Virus record (IMG/VR): IMGVR_UViG_3300020074_003022
Location: 1-27,304 of that record
From: a virus
Strand: one strand, 5' to 3'
DNA: 27,304 nucleotides
A program made the translations under genes and the position numbers. Positions 12,879 through 19,844 of the stretch are shown here, piece after piece. The notes beneath the pieces are model-generated. The model had not been told where the DNA came from. It saw only the letters and a program-made list of their open reading frames with translations, and searched no databases. The stretch's first letter is position 1, and every line of letters starts with the position of its first letter.

Positions 12879-14078
12879 TCACTCGTTCTGGAAGCGCTCG
12901 TGTGGAAATCGATCTTTGTAATTCGCGCAGGCGCGGGCTACTGCCTGAGGAAGTGTGTATTCAGCGAGGAACTCCCTTGCCTTCCTTGCTGCGGAGCGCA
13001 GAAGTCGGGCCAGATCGGGGCCCGGCATGCGCCGGGCCTCTCGTACAATGGCGAGGAGGTTTGCCGTGGTCCCGTCGAAAGGCAAGTAGTGCTCGCCTGG
13101 TACGAAGCCGAGGGGCTTCAGCTCCTGATGCCGGTCGTGGAGAATCTGCACCACGCCGCAGGCTGGTAGGTCCACGAAGCGCGTGTTGAGTAATCCGCTC
13201 TGCTGCAAGTTCACGCCACACAGGCAGCGCTGGTAGAGCCGGCTCACCGGTCCTCCAGGAGAGCTGCCTCGCTCAGGGAGCTCTCCATCACGCATGCCCA
13301 CGCCATGGAGGGCGATGCGCAGGTCTCCTTGCTCCTTGGGCATGCCGTTCAGGTCGGAAATGACAGTGCTCCGGACAGGATTTCCTCCTCCTGCGTATCC
13401 GACGAAGCAGAGATCCCAGTCGTAGTCTCCTACGAGGACCCGTGCAATCTTGTCCTCCACAGCGTTTCCGGACTTGTCGTAGGCCTCCGGGAGACCGACC
13501 ACGTGGCCTGACCCGAATGGATACACACGAGGGCATCCCTGTGCCTTGTACATGGCCTCGGTCATGGCTCCAGAAGTGTAGTCCCAGACCAGCATTGCCA
13601 CGCAGGCCGCATCGGCGTATGGAGCCACGGGGAAGGTCTTTGCCTCAGAGGAACCGGGGCAGTCATCTCCCGTGGCGATGATGTTCAGGCAGCCCAGCTC
13701 GCGGACCCGGCGAAGGACCTCCGGATAGCACTGGAAAGGACCCTGCCATGTGATCACGTCCGTCAGGGGATCGGCCAGGATCTGCAGGAAGGAATCAACT
13801 ACACGAGGGTCAGGAGTCTTCCGGTTGTCGATCCATCCAGGGGGCACCGGGAGCGCCGAGACGTCCGTGATTCCAGCATGGACGTAGGGGTAATAGGCAG
13901 GGACGTACCGGTTCGTGAAGACCACCCGGATCCCCTGAACGTCGTACACTTCCGTCCACCGTTTGGACAGGATTTCGGAAAAGTCCAGGTCTGCTGTCTC
14001 TGGCCATTTCCCCCAGAGACCCCAGTGATGGACCACGATGGTCTGGGACAGCCGGAGCGTGGGAAGGTGCGTCGTCAT
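12879..14078 (-). CDS. CgeB-like GT-B glycosyltransferase, 399 aa
   Basis: ATG 14078 lies ten bases after AGGAGG; an in-frame ATG nine codons upstream has less support. The C-terminal half contains DLCFVGYAGGG, LYQRCLCGVNLQQSGLLNTRFVDLPACG and a following VVQILHDR. This 'N..r.fE.paCG' pattern is typical of CgeB/glycosyl-transferase group 1 (GT4-like) proteins, where the nucleotide-sugar site lies. The N-terminal Rossmann-like half (TIVVHHWGLWGKW, LNIIATGDDCPG) would bind the acceptor. The donor sugar is unknown. It lies between FkbM and methyltransferase genes in the cassette. Confidence 0.75.
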   Translation of the reverse strand: MTTHLPTLRLSQTIVVHHWGLWGKWPETADLDFSEILSKRWTEVYDVQGIRVVFTNRYVPAYYPYVHAGITDVSALPVPPGWIDNRKTPDPRVVDSFLQILADPLTDVITWQGPFQCYPEVLRRVRELGCLNIIATGDDCPGSSEAKTFPVAPYADAACVAMLVWDYTSGAMTEAMYKAQGCPRVYPFGSGHVVGLPEAYDKSGNAVEDKIARVLVGDYDWDLCFVGYAGGGNPVRSTVISDLNGMPKEQGDLRIALHGVGMRDGELPERGSSPGGPVSRLYQRCLCGVNLQQSGLLNTRFVDLPACGVVQILHDRHQELKPLGFVPGEHYLPFDGTTANLLAIVREARRMPGPDLARLLRSAARKAREFLAEYTLPQAVARACANYKDRFPHERFQNE

Positions 14079-14111
14079 GGAGCAGGAACCTCCTGTCGCA
14101 GCCACCGGAGG

Positions 14112-15026
14112 TCACTCCTTTCCAGGCATAGTGGCTCGGAATCCACGGACGCTCACAGGGAACTCTCCGGTCCGGTCCACCTGGTACCCGGCCTCGGCGA
14201 ACCAGCCCCGGACTTCCTCCGGGGTGTGCCAGGACCTGTACTCGGGGGAGTGCCAGTCCATGGTGTCGGAGATGCAGGCGGAGTCGTCCTCCTGATTGGA
14301 GACCCGCAGGATCTGCTGGAGGGCTCCCCATTCCTTGTTGTAGGCGTCCCGCACGCGGGGGGCCAGTCGCTGGAAGATCTCGTACAGCCGCTGCGGGGGC
14401 ACGCCCTTGGTGATCTCGTGGAACATCTCCAGGACGGGGAGCCACCGGTCGTCGGAGACGTGCTTGGTGTAGACCCAGACGGCCAGGGACTCTCGAGGAA
14501 TCTTGGCCAGGACCCGGAAGGCACCGGCCGGGTCCGGGGTGTGGTGCAGGACGCCGATGGACAGGGCCATGTCCACGGACCCGGGGGCCAGGTAGGGCCG
14601 CGTGAGGTCGGCCCGGATCAGGGTGACGCGGTCCTGCTGGATGGCCTCCGCGAGGTTCTCCCGGGCAGCTTGAATCCCCGTGGGAGAGCAGTCCACGCCC
14701 ACGACGTGCTTGGCCCCCCATGCCAGGAGCACCTGGATGAACCGGCCCACGCCACAGCCGGCGTCCAGGATGGTTTTCCCATCGACGTCTTTGGGCTCCC
14801 AGCCCGTCTTCATTCGGAGGTGCTGCTCCGTCTGGGCCTGGGGCCGGGGATGGTTCAGCCAGCGGGTGTCGAACCCGTCGTCGCTGTCTTCCGTGAGGCA
14901 GACGACCTTGTCCTTCAGCGACCACGCGCCCTTGGAGCCCGGGCAGCTCGGAGTCGCGCACTGGATGCCCTTGCCCACCCGCTTGAGGGGCTGGGAGCAG
15001 AGGGGGCACAGGATGTCCTTGAACAT
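14112..15026 (-). CDS. SAM methyltransferase with N-terminal zinc ribbon, 304 aa
   Basis: ATG 15026 follows GGGAGGCGAAAGACC. Residues 7-28 form a zinc-ribbon (C7, C10, C23, C28), as in Trm112-like heads fused to methyltransferases. ILDAGCGVGRFIQVL (motif I) then gives the SAM-binding loop, with VVGVDCSPTGI (motif II) and MALSIGVLHHTPDP (motif IV region) in the expected order. A long helical C-terminal part resembles methyltransferases of polysaccharide and lipid pathways. Substrate unknown. It is separated from the next methyltransferase gene by 17 bases. Confidence 0.82.
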   Translation of the reverse strand: MFKDILCPLCSQPLKRVGKGIQCATPSCPGSKGAWSLKDKVVCLTEDSDDGFDTRWLNHPRPQAQTEQHLRMKTGWEPKDVDGKTILDAGCGVGRFIQVLLAWGAKHVVGVDCSPTGIQAARENLAEAIQQDRVTLIRADLTRPYLAPGSVDMALSIGVLHHTPDPAGAFRVLAKIPRESLAVWVYTKHVSDDRWLPVLEMFHEITKGVPPQRLYEIFQRLAPRVRDAYNKEWGALQQILRVSNQEDDSACISDTMDWHSPEYRSWHTPEEVRGWFAEAGYQVDRTGEFPVSVRGFRATMPGKE

Positions 15027-15043
15027 GGTCTTTCGCCTCCCGG

Positions 15044-15655
15044 TCACTCGAGGAGAAGCAGGACGCCGAAGTTGACGTCCTGCATCTGGTGGAACAGCAA
15101 GGGCAGCTCGAGGCGCTCGTGCACGTCGTTCTGCCCGTCGGACGTGTAGATCTGCACGCCCCGGATGTCGTGGTGCAAGCACAGCAGGAGGATCAGGGCC
15201 TTGATCTCCTGGGGGGAATACTCCCGGATGTGGTGCGGGTTGGCCCCCCGGCAGACGTTCCAGTTGGGCGTGGAGAAGAAGGCCCCCCGCTTGGCCACCC
15301 GGAGCAGGTGCCGCAGGAACAGGATGTCGTTCGCCACGTGCTCGACGACGTCCACGGCCAGGACCCAATCCCAGGACCCCCCGGGAATGGCGGAGATGTC
15401 CGTGTTCTTCACCGACTCGTGGAGCGGAGCGATGTCGATGCCAGAGGAGGCGAACCCCGCCTCCTGAAGGATGCGAACGCCGTACCCGTCGGATGCCCCC
15501 ACGTCCAGGACGTGCGGGCCCATCTCCCGAGCCGCTTCCAGCTCCTTGGCCAGGAACTGATACCAGTGCTTCTGGAACTGGTGGGATGCCCCTTCCAACC
15601 GGTACTCCAGGGGCATCGTGTGGAGGTCCTGCTGGAAGTTGGCGCTGCGTGGCAT
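15044..15655 (-). CDS. Class I SAM-dependent methyltransferase, 203 aa
   Basis: Motif I is VLDVGASDGYGVRIL, followed by SGIDIAPLHESV (acidic end of strand 2) and WDWVLAVDVVEHV (motif IV region), the layout of Methyltransf_11/23-type enzymes. LRVAKRGAFFSTPNW is the post-methyl strand. ATG 15655 lies behind a 9-bp direct repeat rather than a clear Shine-Dalgarno, so translation may be coupled to the upstream glycosyltransferase 25 bases away. The substrate cannot be predicted; the setting suggests glycan methylation. Confidence 0.8.
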   Translation of the reverse strand: MPRSANFQQDLHTMPLEYRLEGASHQFQKHWYQFLAKELEAAREMGPHVLDVGASDGYGVRILQEAGFASSGIDIAPLHESVKNTDISAIPGGSWDWVLAVDVVEHVANDILFLRHLLRVAKRGAFFSTPNWNVCRGANPHHIREYSPQEIKALILLLCLHHDIRGVQIYTSDGQNDVHERLELPLLFHQMQDVNFGVLLLLE

Positions 15656-15661
15656 GCTCGT

Positions 15662-15679
15662 CTGTCCTGCCTGTCCTGC
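15662..15679 (+). repeat. 9-bp direct repeat, two copies, in an intergenic gap
   Basis: CTGTCCTGC occurs twice without spacing and fills almost all of the 24-base gap between the tandem glycosyltransferase stop and the methyltransferase start. On the coding strand it reads GCAGGACAG twice and replaces a normal Shine-Dalgarno. Confidence 0.8.
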
Positions 15680-17779
15680 CTACGTGTTCCAGGCTTTTTG
15701 CAGGAAATCCCAGTATCGATCGGCCCAGGCGTCCCAGCTCCAGCGCTTCTGGATCTCCTCCCGGTTGATCTCGCCCATGGCGCGGACCCGCGCCGGATCC
15801 TTCTTGAGCTCCAGGATGGCCTGGGCAAGGGCTTCCCGGGTGCGATCGGGAAGGATCACGATGCCCGTGTCTCCCAGCTCGCGGATCTGGCTCTCCTGGA
15901 TCTCCCGGTGGTTCCCGCAGTCCGTGGTGATCAAGGCCTGGCCGCTCGCCATAGCCTCTGTCGTACTGTTACTCGCACCCTCGTACAGAGACATACACAG
16001 GCACACATTGGCCTGCAGGTAGAACCGGGGCATTTCCTCGAAGGAGAGCTTCTTGATGTTGTACTCGGCGTACTCCAGCTTGACCTTGGCCGCTTCACAG
16101 GCGGGCCGGATGATCGAGTGGAAGCCCTTCACATCCTTGCCGTCGGGGCTGAAGTGCTTGGCGTTCCCGTTCCAGGAGCAGACGATCTCCCCTTGGACGG
16201 GGGTCATCTCGGGGTGCCGGCGCATGTTGACCGGGTTGGTCAGGTACACGACGTTGGGGCATCGCTCCTGGAGCTCCTCGAAGTTCTTCCAGGTCACGAC
16301 GTGGAAGGCCCGGTACTGGTTCACGATCTGGAACTCCAGCTCTCCGGGTGGCTCGGGCCGCTCGGGCCAGAACCAGGTTGCCCGGAGGGAGCCCACGGTC
16401 CGGTTCCAGGGAAGGAGCCGGTCGATGCCCCAGCGGTGGTACACCGAGAACACGCCATCCTGCCGCTGCATGTCCGGGACGAACCCCGTGCGCTGGTAGT
16501 CGGCGATCATCCAGTGCTCGAAGCGTGCCCGGTCCCGGAGGTACTCGGCCAGGTCGAGCATGTTCCGGCGGAAGGCCCAGTCCGGCTGGTCCGAGATCAG
16601 GAGAGCACGGGGAATCCCATCCACGGGAAGTACCGGGCGGGGGAAGCGGATGTCGGAGATTTCCAGGAGAGTTTTCTCCCGAGGTCTCTTCCCTATGGAT
16701 ACCTGCGTGGGTGCAGGTATGGGCTCTGGTACAGGAAGATCCTGGATTTGAAGTGTCTCTGGTCTCGAGGAGAGAGCTTCGGGTTCTCGGATGGGAGCGG
16801 GAATCCTCTGGATGTGCCTCTGGGGGACCACGATGGGGACTTGCCGGCCGCCGGAGAGGGCGGCTCGTTGGAGGAGCCAGCGGAAGGTCTGCCTCCAGAC
16901 CTCGGCCTTGATGTTCCAGTCGTGCTGTTCGGCAGCCTTCCGGGCCAGGGCACCCACCTGGGACAGGGTTCCCGGGGAGGCCTCTTTCAGGATGCGGAGC
17001 CGCTCGGCGAGAGCCTCGACCTCTCGGGGGATGATCCAGCCGTTGGCGCCGGACTGGATCAGCTTGGGGACCAGGCCCACCGGGGTGGAAACCACGGGTT
17101 TTCCGCAGGACATGGCCTCGAGCACGGGGTTGGGCGTGCCTTCCTCTTCGGACATGCAGACGTAGACGGAGATCTCCCGGTAGAACTCGTGCATCCGCTC
17201 GTGCGGCCAGTCCGCGCCCTCGGCCGCGTCCAGGTAGGCCAGCTCCACCTTGGCCTGCTTGCAGGCCTCCTTGATCAAGGCCAGGCCTTTGCCCCGCTCG
17301 GGCGCCCCGGGGATCACCGCCGCCGAATTGCCCGTCCAGCCCACGATGAACTTGGTGGGGAATGCCTGGGGCGGGAACAGCACCGTGTCCACGCCATCCT
17401 CGAGGATGAAGATCTCCAGCTCCCGCGTCTCCGTGGGGAACTCCGACCGGATCGCCTCCCGGAACGCTTCGTTGGCGACCCCCAGGGCCGTGGCCTGCTT
17501 CAGGGTTAGGGCGAACTGCTTCCGGGAATCCCCGGAGCTCCTCCAGGACCAAGCGTCGTACACGCAGGGCAGGCACGCCCGCGCCTTCAGGGTGGCCTGC
17601 AGCCGGAGGGCAAAGCCCCACCAGAGCGCCGCCACGATGTCGCAGGGACCTCGAACGAACTCGAGGTGGACTCGGGAGTCAAGCTGGAACTCGTCCTGAA
17701 GCCGCTGGACGAGGGCCTTGCCGATGTTCGAGAAGCTCCAACCCTGACGCTCGAAGGCAATGGCTACCGTGGGTCTCAT
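15680..17779 (-). CDS. Tandem two-domain GT4 glycosyltransferase, 699 aa
   Basis: Two GT-B/GT4 units in one chain. The first (about 1-330) has GWTGNSA, then the EX7E nucleotide-sugar motif in EEEGTPNPVLEAMSCGKPVV. The second (about 415-699) has CSWNGNAKHF and EX7E in YEGASNSTTEAMASGQALI. A Pro-rich linker (IPAPIREPEA, PVPEPIPAPTQ) joins them. It could add two sugars in sequence, or one unit may serve acceptor binding. The donor is unknown. ATG 17779 has a modest Shine-Dalgarno, and a good promoter lies just upstream, making this the first gene of the glycan cassette. Confidence 0.85.
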   Translation of the reverse strand: MRPTVAIAFERQGWSFSNIGKALVQRLQDEFQLDSRVHLEFVRGPCDIVAALWWGFALRLQATLKARACLPCVYDAWSWRSSGDSRKQFALTLKQATALGVANEAFREAIRSEFPTETRELEIFILEDGVDTVLFPPQAFPTKFIVGWTGNSAAVIPGAPERGKGLALIKEACKQAKVELAYLDAAEGADWPHERMHEFYREISVYVCMSEEEGTPNPVLEAMSCGKPVVSTPVGLVPKLIQSGANGWIIPREVEALAERLRILKEASPGTLSQVGALARKAAEQHDWNIKAEVWRQTFRWLLQRAALSGGRQVPIVVPQRHIQRIPAPIREPEALSSRPETLQIQDLPVPEPIPAPTQVSIGKRPREKTLLEISDIRFPRPVLPVDGIPRALLISDQPDWAFRRNMLDLAEYLRDRARFEHWMIADYQRTGFVPDMQRQDGVFSVYHRWGIDRLLPWNRTVGSLRATWFWPERPEPPGELEFQIVNQYRAFHVVTWKNFEELQERCPNVVYLTNPVNMRRHPEMTPVQGEIVCSWNGNAKHFSPDGKDVKGFHSIIRPACEAAKVKLEYAEYNIKKLSFEEMPRFYLQANVCLCMSLYEGASNSTTEAMASGQALITTDCGNHREIQESQIRELGDTGIVILPDRTREALAQAILELKKDPARVRAMGEINREEIQKRWSWDAWADRYWDFLQKAWNT

Positions 17780-17808
17780 CGCAGGACTTCCCGTCCTTCT
17801 GTCCTTCT

Positions 17809-17837
17809 CTTTTACAGGTGTGTGGAGAGAACGTCAA
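17809..17837 (-). promoter_or_regulatory. Sigma70-like promoter at the head of the glycan cassette
   Basis: On the minus strand, TTGACG (17837-17832), a 17-bp spacer and TAAAAG (17814-17809). Transcription would start near 17802, about 23 bases before the tandem glycosyltransferase ATG. It gives the cassette its own start, separate from the gene upstream. Confidence 0.6.
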
Positions 17838-17895
17838 GAGGAATCCCCAGGAAGATGAAGAGCGAGAAGAATCCCCCCGACCGGAACGCCGGATC

Positions 17896-18237
17896 CTACA
17901 GCGGGCCGACGAGGACCAGGGCGCCGGCCTGGCACTCGATGTCGTACAGGGACCCGGTGTTCTGATCCTGGATCCGGTACTTGCTGGCGAACGGGGGGTT
18001 CGTCCCGTCGCACAGGAGCCAGCCGTGGTTGGTCCCGCCGGCGTAGTAGCCGGTGACCGTGCCCACCTGGAGGGCGTGGCAGGCGGTCGTTCCGTTGATC
18101 CGGTTCACGGTCTCGTTGACCGTGGCCTGGATCGACCGGACGATCCCGCTCAGATCGGCAGCCGACTTCCCGTACAGTCGGCTACCGCCGCCGAACTTCT
18201 TGGCAGCGATCAGAGTCTGGAGCGTCACGAGAGCCAT
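17896..18237 (-). CDS. Small virion-type protein with tail-collar-like motif, 113 aa
   Basis: ATG 18237 follows GAAGGAGGCCATCCC. The N-terminal half is helical (AADLSGIVRSIQATVNETVNRI). The C-terminal half is beta-rich and contains HGWLLCDGTNPPF, similar to the 'GWllCdG' signature of phage tail-collar domains, though it is too short for the full domain. A structural or fibre-related role is therefore a weak guess. It is the most upstream gene of the minus-strand block, divergent from the XRE-type regulator. Confidence 0.65.
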   Translation of the reverse strand: MALVTLQTLIAAKKFGGGSRLYGKSAADLSGIVRSIQATVNETVNRINGTTACHALQVGTVTGYYAGGTNHGWLLCDGTNPPFASKYRIQDQNTGSLYDIECQAGALVLVGPL

Positions 18238-18264
18238 GGGATGGCCTCCTTCAATCTGCCCTCG

Positions 18265-18293
18265 AAGGTACTTCTATCCCCGGGAACCGGCAA
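18265..18293 (-). promoter_or_regulatory. Weak candidate promoter for the minus-strand block
   Basis: On the minus strand, TTGCCG (18293-18288), a 17-bp spacer and TACCTT (18270-18265). Both boxes are imperfect; position upstream of the 18237 start is the main support. Confidence 0.35.
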
Positions 18294-18331
18294 GAGATTG
18301 CAGCCCAGGGTATCCCCCGGAAGAACAGGAC

Positions 18332-18360
18332 TTGCCAGGATCCACGAACCTGTGTAACCT
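18332..18360 (+). promoter_or_regulatory. Promoter of the XRE-type regulator gene
   Basis: TTGCCA (18332-18337), a 17-bp spacer and TAACCT (18355-18360), followed by GT. The sequence AACCTGT occurs twice around the -10 box (18346-18352 and 18356-18362). The same TAACCTGT -10 is used by the promoter at 19470. Confidence 0.55.
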
Positions 18361-18392
18361 GTAGGACTCGGATCAAAGGATCTCTGACTTCA

Positions 18393-18764
18393 ATGCCTCG
18401 AGCCGCGCAAGACGATCCCCTCCAGCCCCATCGGGCGCACGCCGCGCAGGAGCTCGGCCAGTTCCTGGCTGCCATCCGGACGCGGGCGGGCCTGACCCTC
18501 GCCGACCTGGCCCAGCGGCTGGGCTACGGCGTTTCCTACGTCAGCCTCATCGAGCACGGCCAGCGTGTCCCGCCCTGGCACATGCTCTTGGCCTGGCTCC
18601 GGCAGTCCCCCGGAGAACCCCCCCTGCACTACGGCGTTGCCCTCTGGCTCCGCACGCACCAGGGGCCGGGCATCCCCTGGGTCGTGCAGGCGGAGCCAAG
18701 GGACGCTCGCCTGCTTCAGCTCGCAGGGGTCTTCCTCCAGGGAAACGCCCCCTCGTCCAAGTAG
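18393..18764 (+). CDS. XRE-family helix-turn-helix regulator, 123 aa
   Basis: Residues about 18-70 form a Cro/CI-type HTH: LGQFLAAIRTRAGLTLADLAQRLGYGVSYVSLIEHGQRVPP reads as helix 1, the turn and recognition helix, and the typical 'S.iE.G.r.P' ending (quoted here as a span, positions 21-61). The C-terminal half (HYGVALWLRTHQGPGIPW onward) shows no protease or dimerisation signature. It probably binds operators in this intergenic hub. Its 3' end overlaps the convergent winged-helix-like gene by 49 bases. ATG 18393 has only a weak GGAT Shine-Dalgarno. Confidence 0.82.
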   Translation: MPRAAQDDPLQPHRAHAAQELGQFLAAIRTRAGLTLADLAQRLGYGVSYVSLIEHGQRVPPWHMLLAWLRQSPGEPPLHYGVALWLRTHQGPGIPWVVQAEPRDARLLQLAGVFLQGNAPSSK

Positions 18765-19000
18765 ACCCAGGTCTCCGGCTCGGCCCCGCCCTTCCCTTCC
18801 TTCTCCTGGAGCCGGACCTGACCTGACTCCACCAAGAACCGGAGGTCCCCTCGGGTCTGGGATCGGTTCCCGCCCAGGCAGTCCCGGGCCATCGCCCAGG
18901 GCATTCCCCCGCCCCGGCAACGCAGGTTGTGCAAGAGCCTCTCCCGGCGAGTCCGGGCAGCCAGGATCTTCCGTAGCTCTGACCTTGATGTCCTCGGCAT
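18716..19000 (-). CDS. Winged-helix-like DNA-binding protein, 94 aa
   Basis: Begins MPRTSRSELRKILAARTRRE. A helical region (LLHNLRCRGGGMPWAMARDCLG) is followed by RSQTRGDLRFLVESGQVRLQEK, the pattern of a winged-helix recognition helix ('..v..dL..L...G.v') leading into the wing, and then by ETWVYLDEG as the last strand. The small size fits a phage regulator. It has its own promoter at 19063-19091 with a palindrome over the -35 box. The 3' end runs 49 bases into the opposing XRE gene, so the two transcripts are mutually antisense. Confidence 0.65.
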   Translation of the reverse strand: MPRTSRSELRKILAARTRRERLLHNLRCRGGGMPWAMARDCLGGNRSQTRGDLRFLVESGQVRLQEKEGKGGAEPETWVYLDEGAFPWRKTPAS

Positions 19001-19062
19001 CGGAGGTGGATGTCCCTGCCCCCTCCCCTATCCCCCCTCTTCACCCCACCCTACCTCCATCC

Positions 19063-19091
19063 ATGTTACAGGAGATTGACATTCCCGTCAA
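19063..19091 (-). promoter_or_regulatory. Promoter of the winged-helix-like gene
   Basis: On the minus strand, TTGACG (19091-19086), a 17-bp spacer and TAACAT (19068-19063). The leader before the ATG at 19000 is about 55 bases. Confidence 0.6.
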
Positions 19092-19095
19092 CGGG
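19076..19095. promoter_or_regulatory. Operator-like inverted repeats over the 19091 -35 box
   Basis: Two overlapping inverted repeats: TTGAC-6-GTCAA (19076-19091) and CCCGT-CA-ACGGG (19084-19095). The second covers the -35 box and matches 11 of 12 bases of CCTGTCAACGGG at the lysis promoter, at the same offset. Confidence 0.5.
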
Positions 19096-19140
19096 GAAAT
19101 AGAGCAGTCGAAGGGAACGAGGAACTGGGGGAAGGGAGTG

Positions 19141-19311
19141 TCAGGGGGACAGCAGGAACTTGACGAGGGTGATGCCCCAGCAGAGCCAGGACAGGAGCAG
19201 GATGATCTTGAGGAAGCGGATGTCTCTCTCGAGGGTGTAGATCTCGTCGTGGAGCAGGTAGCCCAGCGGGCCGATGTCGTCGATGTCGCCTCGATCTCTC
19301 TCTTCGTGCAT
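19141..19311 (-). CDS. Small membrane protein, 56 aa
   Basis: ATG 19311 lies ten bases after AGGAGG. The product begins MHEERDRGDIDDIGPLGYL, a charged N-terminus, and has one strong C-terminal membrane helix (about 34-53, FLKIILLLSWLCWGITLV). A promoter lies at 19336-19364. Being embedded among transcription regulators, it might be an anti-holin, a superinfection-exclusion protein or a signalling peptide; the sequence does not decide. Longer in-frame upstream extensions are Pro/Ser-rich and lack an RBS. Confidence 0.65.
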   Translation of the reverse strand: MHEERDRGDIDDIGPLGYLLHDEIYTLERDIRFLKIILLLSWLCWGITLVKFLLSP

Positions 19312-19335
19312 GCCCCGTGATCCTCCTGAGCTTCC

Positions 19336-19364
19336 AGTGTAGCGGGCTGGGTGGAGGAGCGCAA
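19336..19364 (-). promoter_or_regulatory. Promoter of the small membrane protein gene
   Basis: On the minus strand, TTGCGC (19364-19359), a 17-bp spacer and TACACT (19341-19336). The start of transcription would fall about 20 bases before the ATG at 19311. Divergent from the promoter at 19470. Confidence 0.45.
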
Positions 19365-19469
19365 GGGCACAAGGTAGGGAAACGAGAGGAGGGTCAAGAA
19401 AACGGCTCCCAGGTGGCCCCCGGGTGGCACTTGTGCGGTACGGGACGGAATCTTTCGGGAAGTTTCCCC

Positions 19470-19498
19470 TTGACTTCACCGGGTTGGGTGATTAACCT
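19470..19498 (+). promoter_or_regulatory. Promoter of the ribbon-helix-helix gene
   Basis: TTGACT (19470-19475), a 17-bp spacer and TAACCT (19493-19498), followed by GT. The -10 octamer TAACCTGT is identical to that of the XRE gene promoter. Confidence 0.6.
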
Positions 19499-19501
19499 GT
19501 C

Positions 19502-19514
19502 CTCCTGTCAGGAG
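19502..19514. promoter_or_regulatory. Operator-like inverted repeat at the predicted transcription start
   Basis: CTCCT-GTC-AGGAG is a perfect 5-bp inverted repeat covering about -3 to +10 of the 19470 promoter. It could be a repressor site or a short mRNA hairpin. Confidence 0.4.
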
Positions 19515-19564
19515 CATAGAGCTGAGTGGAAAATATGGGGAGAGTGAAGCAAAGGAGAGCAGAA

Positions 19565-19816
19565 ATGTCCGTTCGCAAGCCGCCCGTCCGGTGGCGGAAG
19601 ACGACCTTGCGGTTCAGCCAGGAGGATCGGAAGAACCTGGACCTGATCGCCCAGGAGGCTGCCGTCCGTCTGACGGGGGGGAAGAACGACCTGATCCGCC
19701 GCGTCCTGGCCAAGTACGCCCGTCTCCTCGTGGATGCCCGTGGAGGGCGAATCTACCTGGAGCGGGAAGGAGAAGGCCGGGAAGGCCGGACAGGCCTCGA
19801 GCTGACTGTCTTCTGA
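19565..19816 (+). CDS. Ribbon-helix-helix DNA-binding protein, 83 aa
   Basis: ATG 19565 sits seven bases after AGGAG. In-frame GTG 19526 and ATG 19535 would add 13 or 10 residues and are less well placed. The region WRKTTLRFSQEDRKNLDLIA reads as the DNA-contacting strand and first helix, and GGKNDLIRRVLAKYARLL as the second helix, of an Arc/CopG-type domain. An acidic/basic tail (REGEGREGRTG) follows. Such proteins usually repress their own promoter. Its stop lies within one copy of a direct repeat, opposite the end of the next regulator. Confidence 0.7.
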   Translation: MSVRKPPVRWRKTTLRFSQEDRKNLDLIAQEAAVRLTGGKNDLIRRVLAKYARLLVDARGGRIYLEREGEGREGRTGLELTVF

Positions 19817-19838
19817 CGAGGGAACGGCTGTCTTCTGA
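19806..19838 (+). repeat. 11-bp direct repeat, two copies 22 bp apart
   Basis: CTGTCTTCTGA occurs at 19806-19816 and 19828-19838, each followed by a GAG-containing tetramer. The first copy contains the stop of the ribbon-helix-helix gene. The 22-bp spacing is about two helical turns. Confidence 0.7.
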
Positions 19839-19844
19839 GGAGAG

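Noticed and set aside
15089-17509. 806-aa open frame on the plus strand
   Set aside because: Antisense to methyltransferase and tandem glycosyltransferase genes that carry clear motifs; no RBS and no recognisable domain.
19076-19105. Plus-strand promoter TTGACA with a downstream TAGAGC
   Set aside because: The spacer is 18 bases with a poor -10, and nothing is encoded on the plus strand just downstream; the minus-strand promoter at the same place is better.
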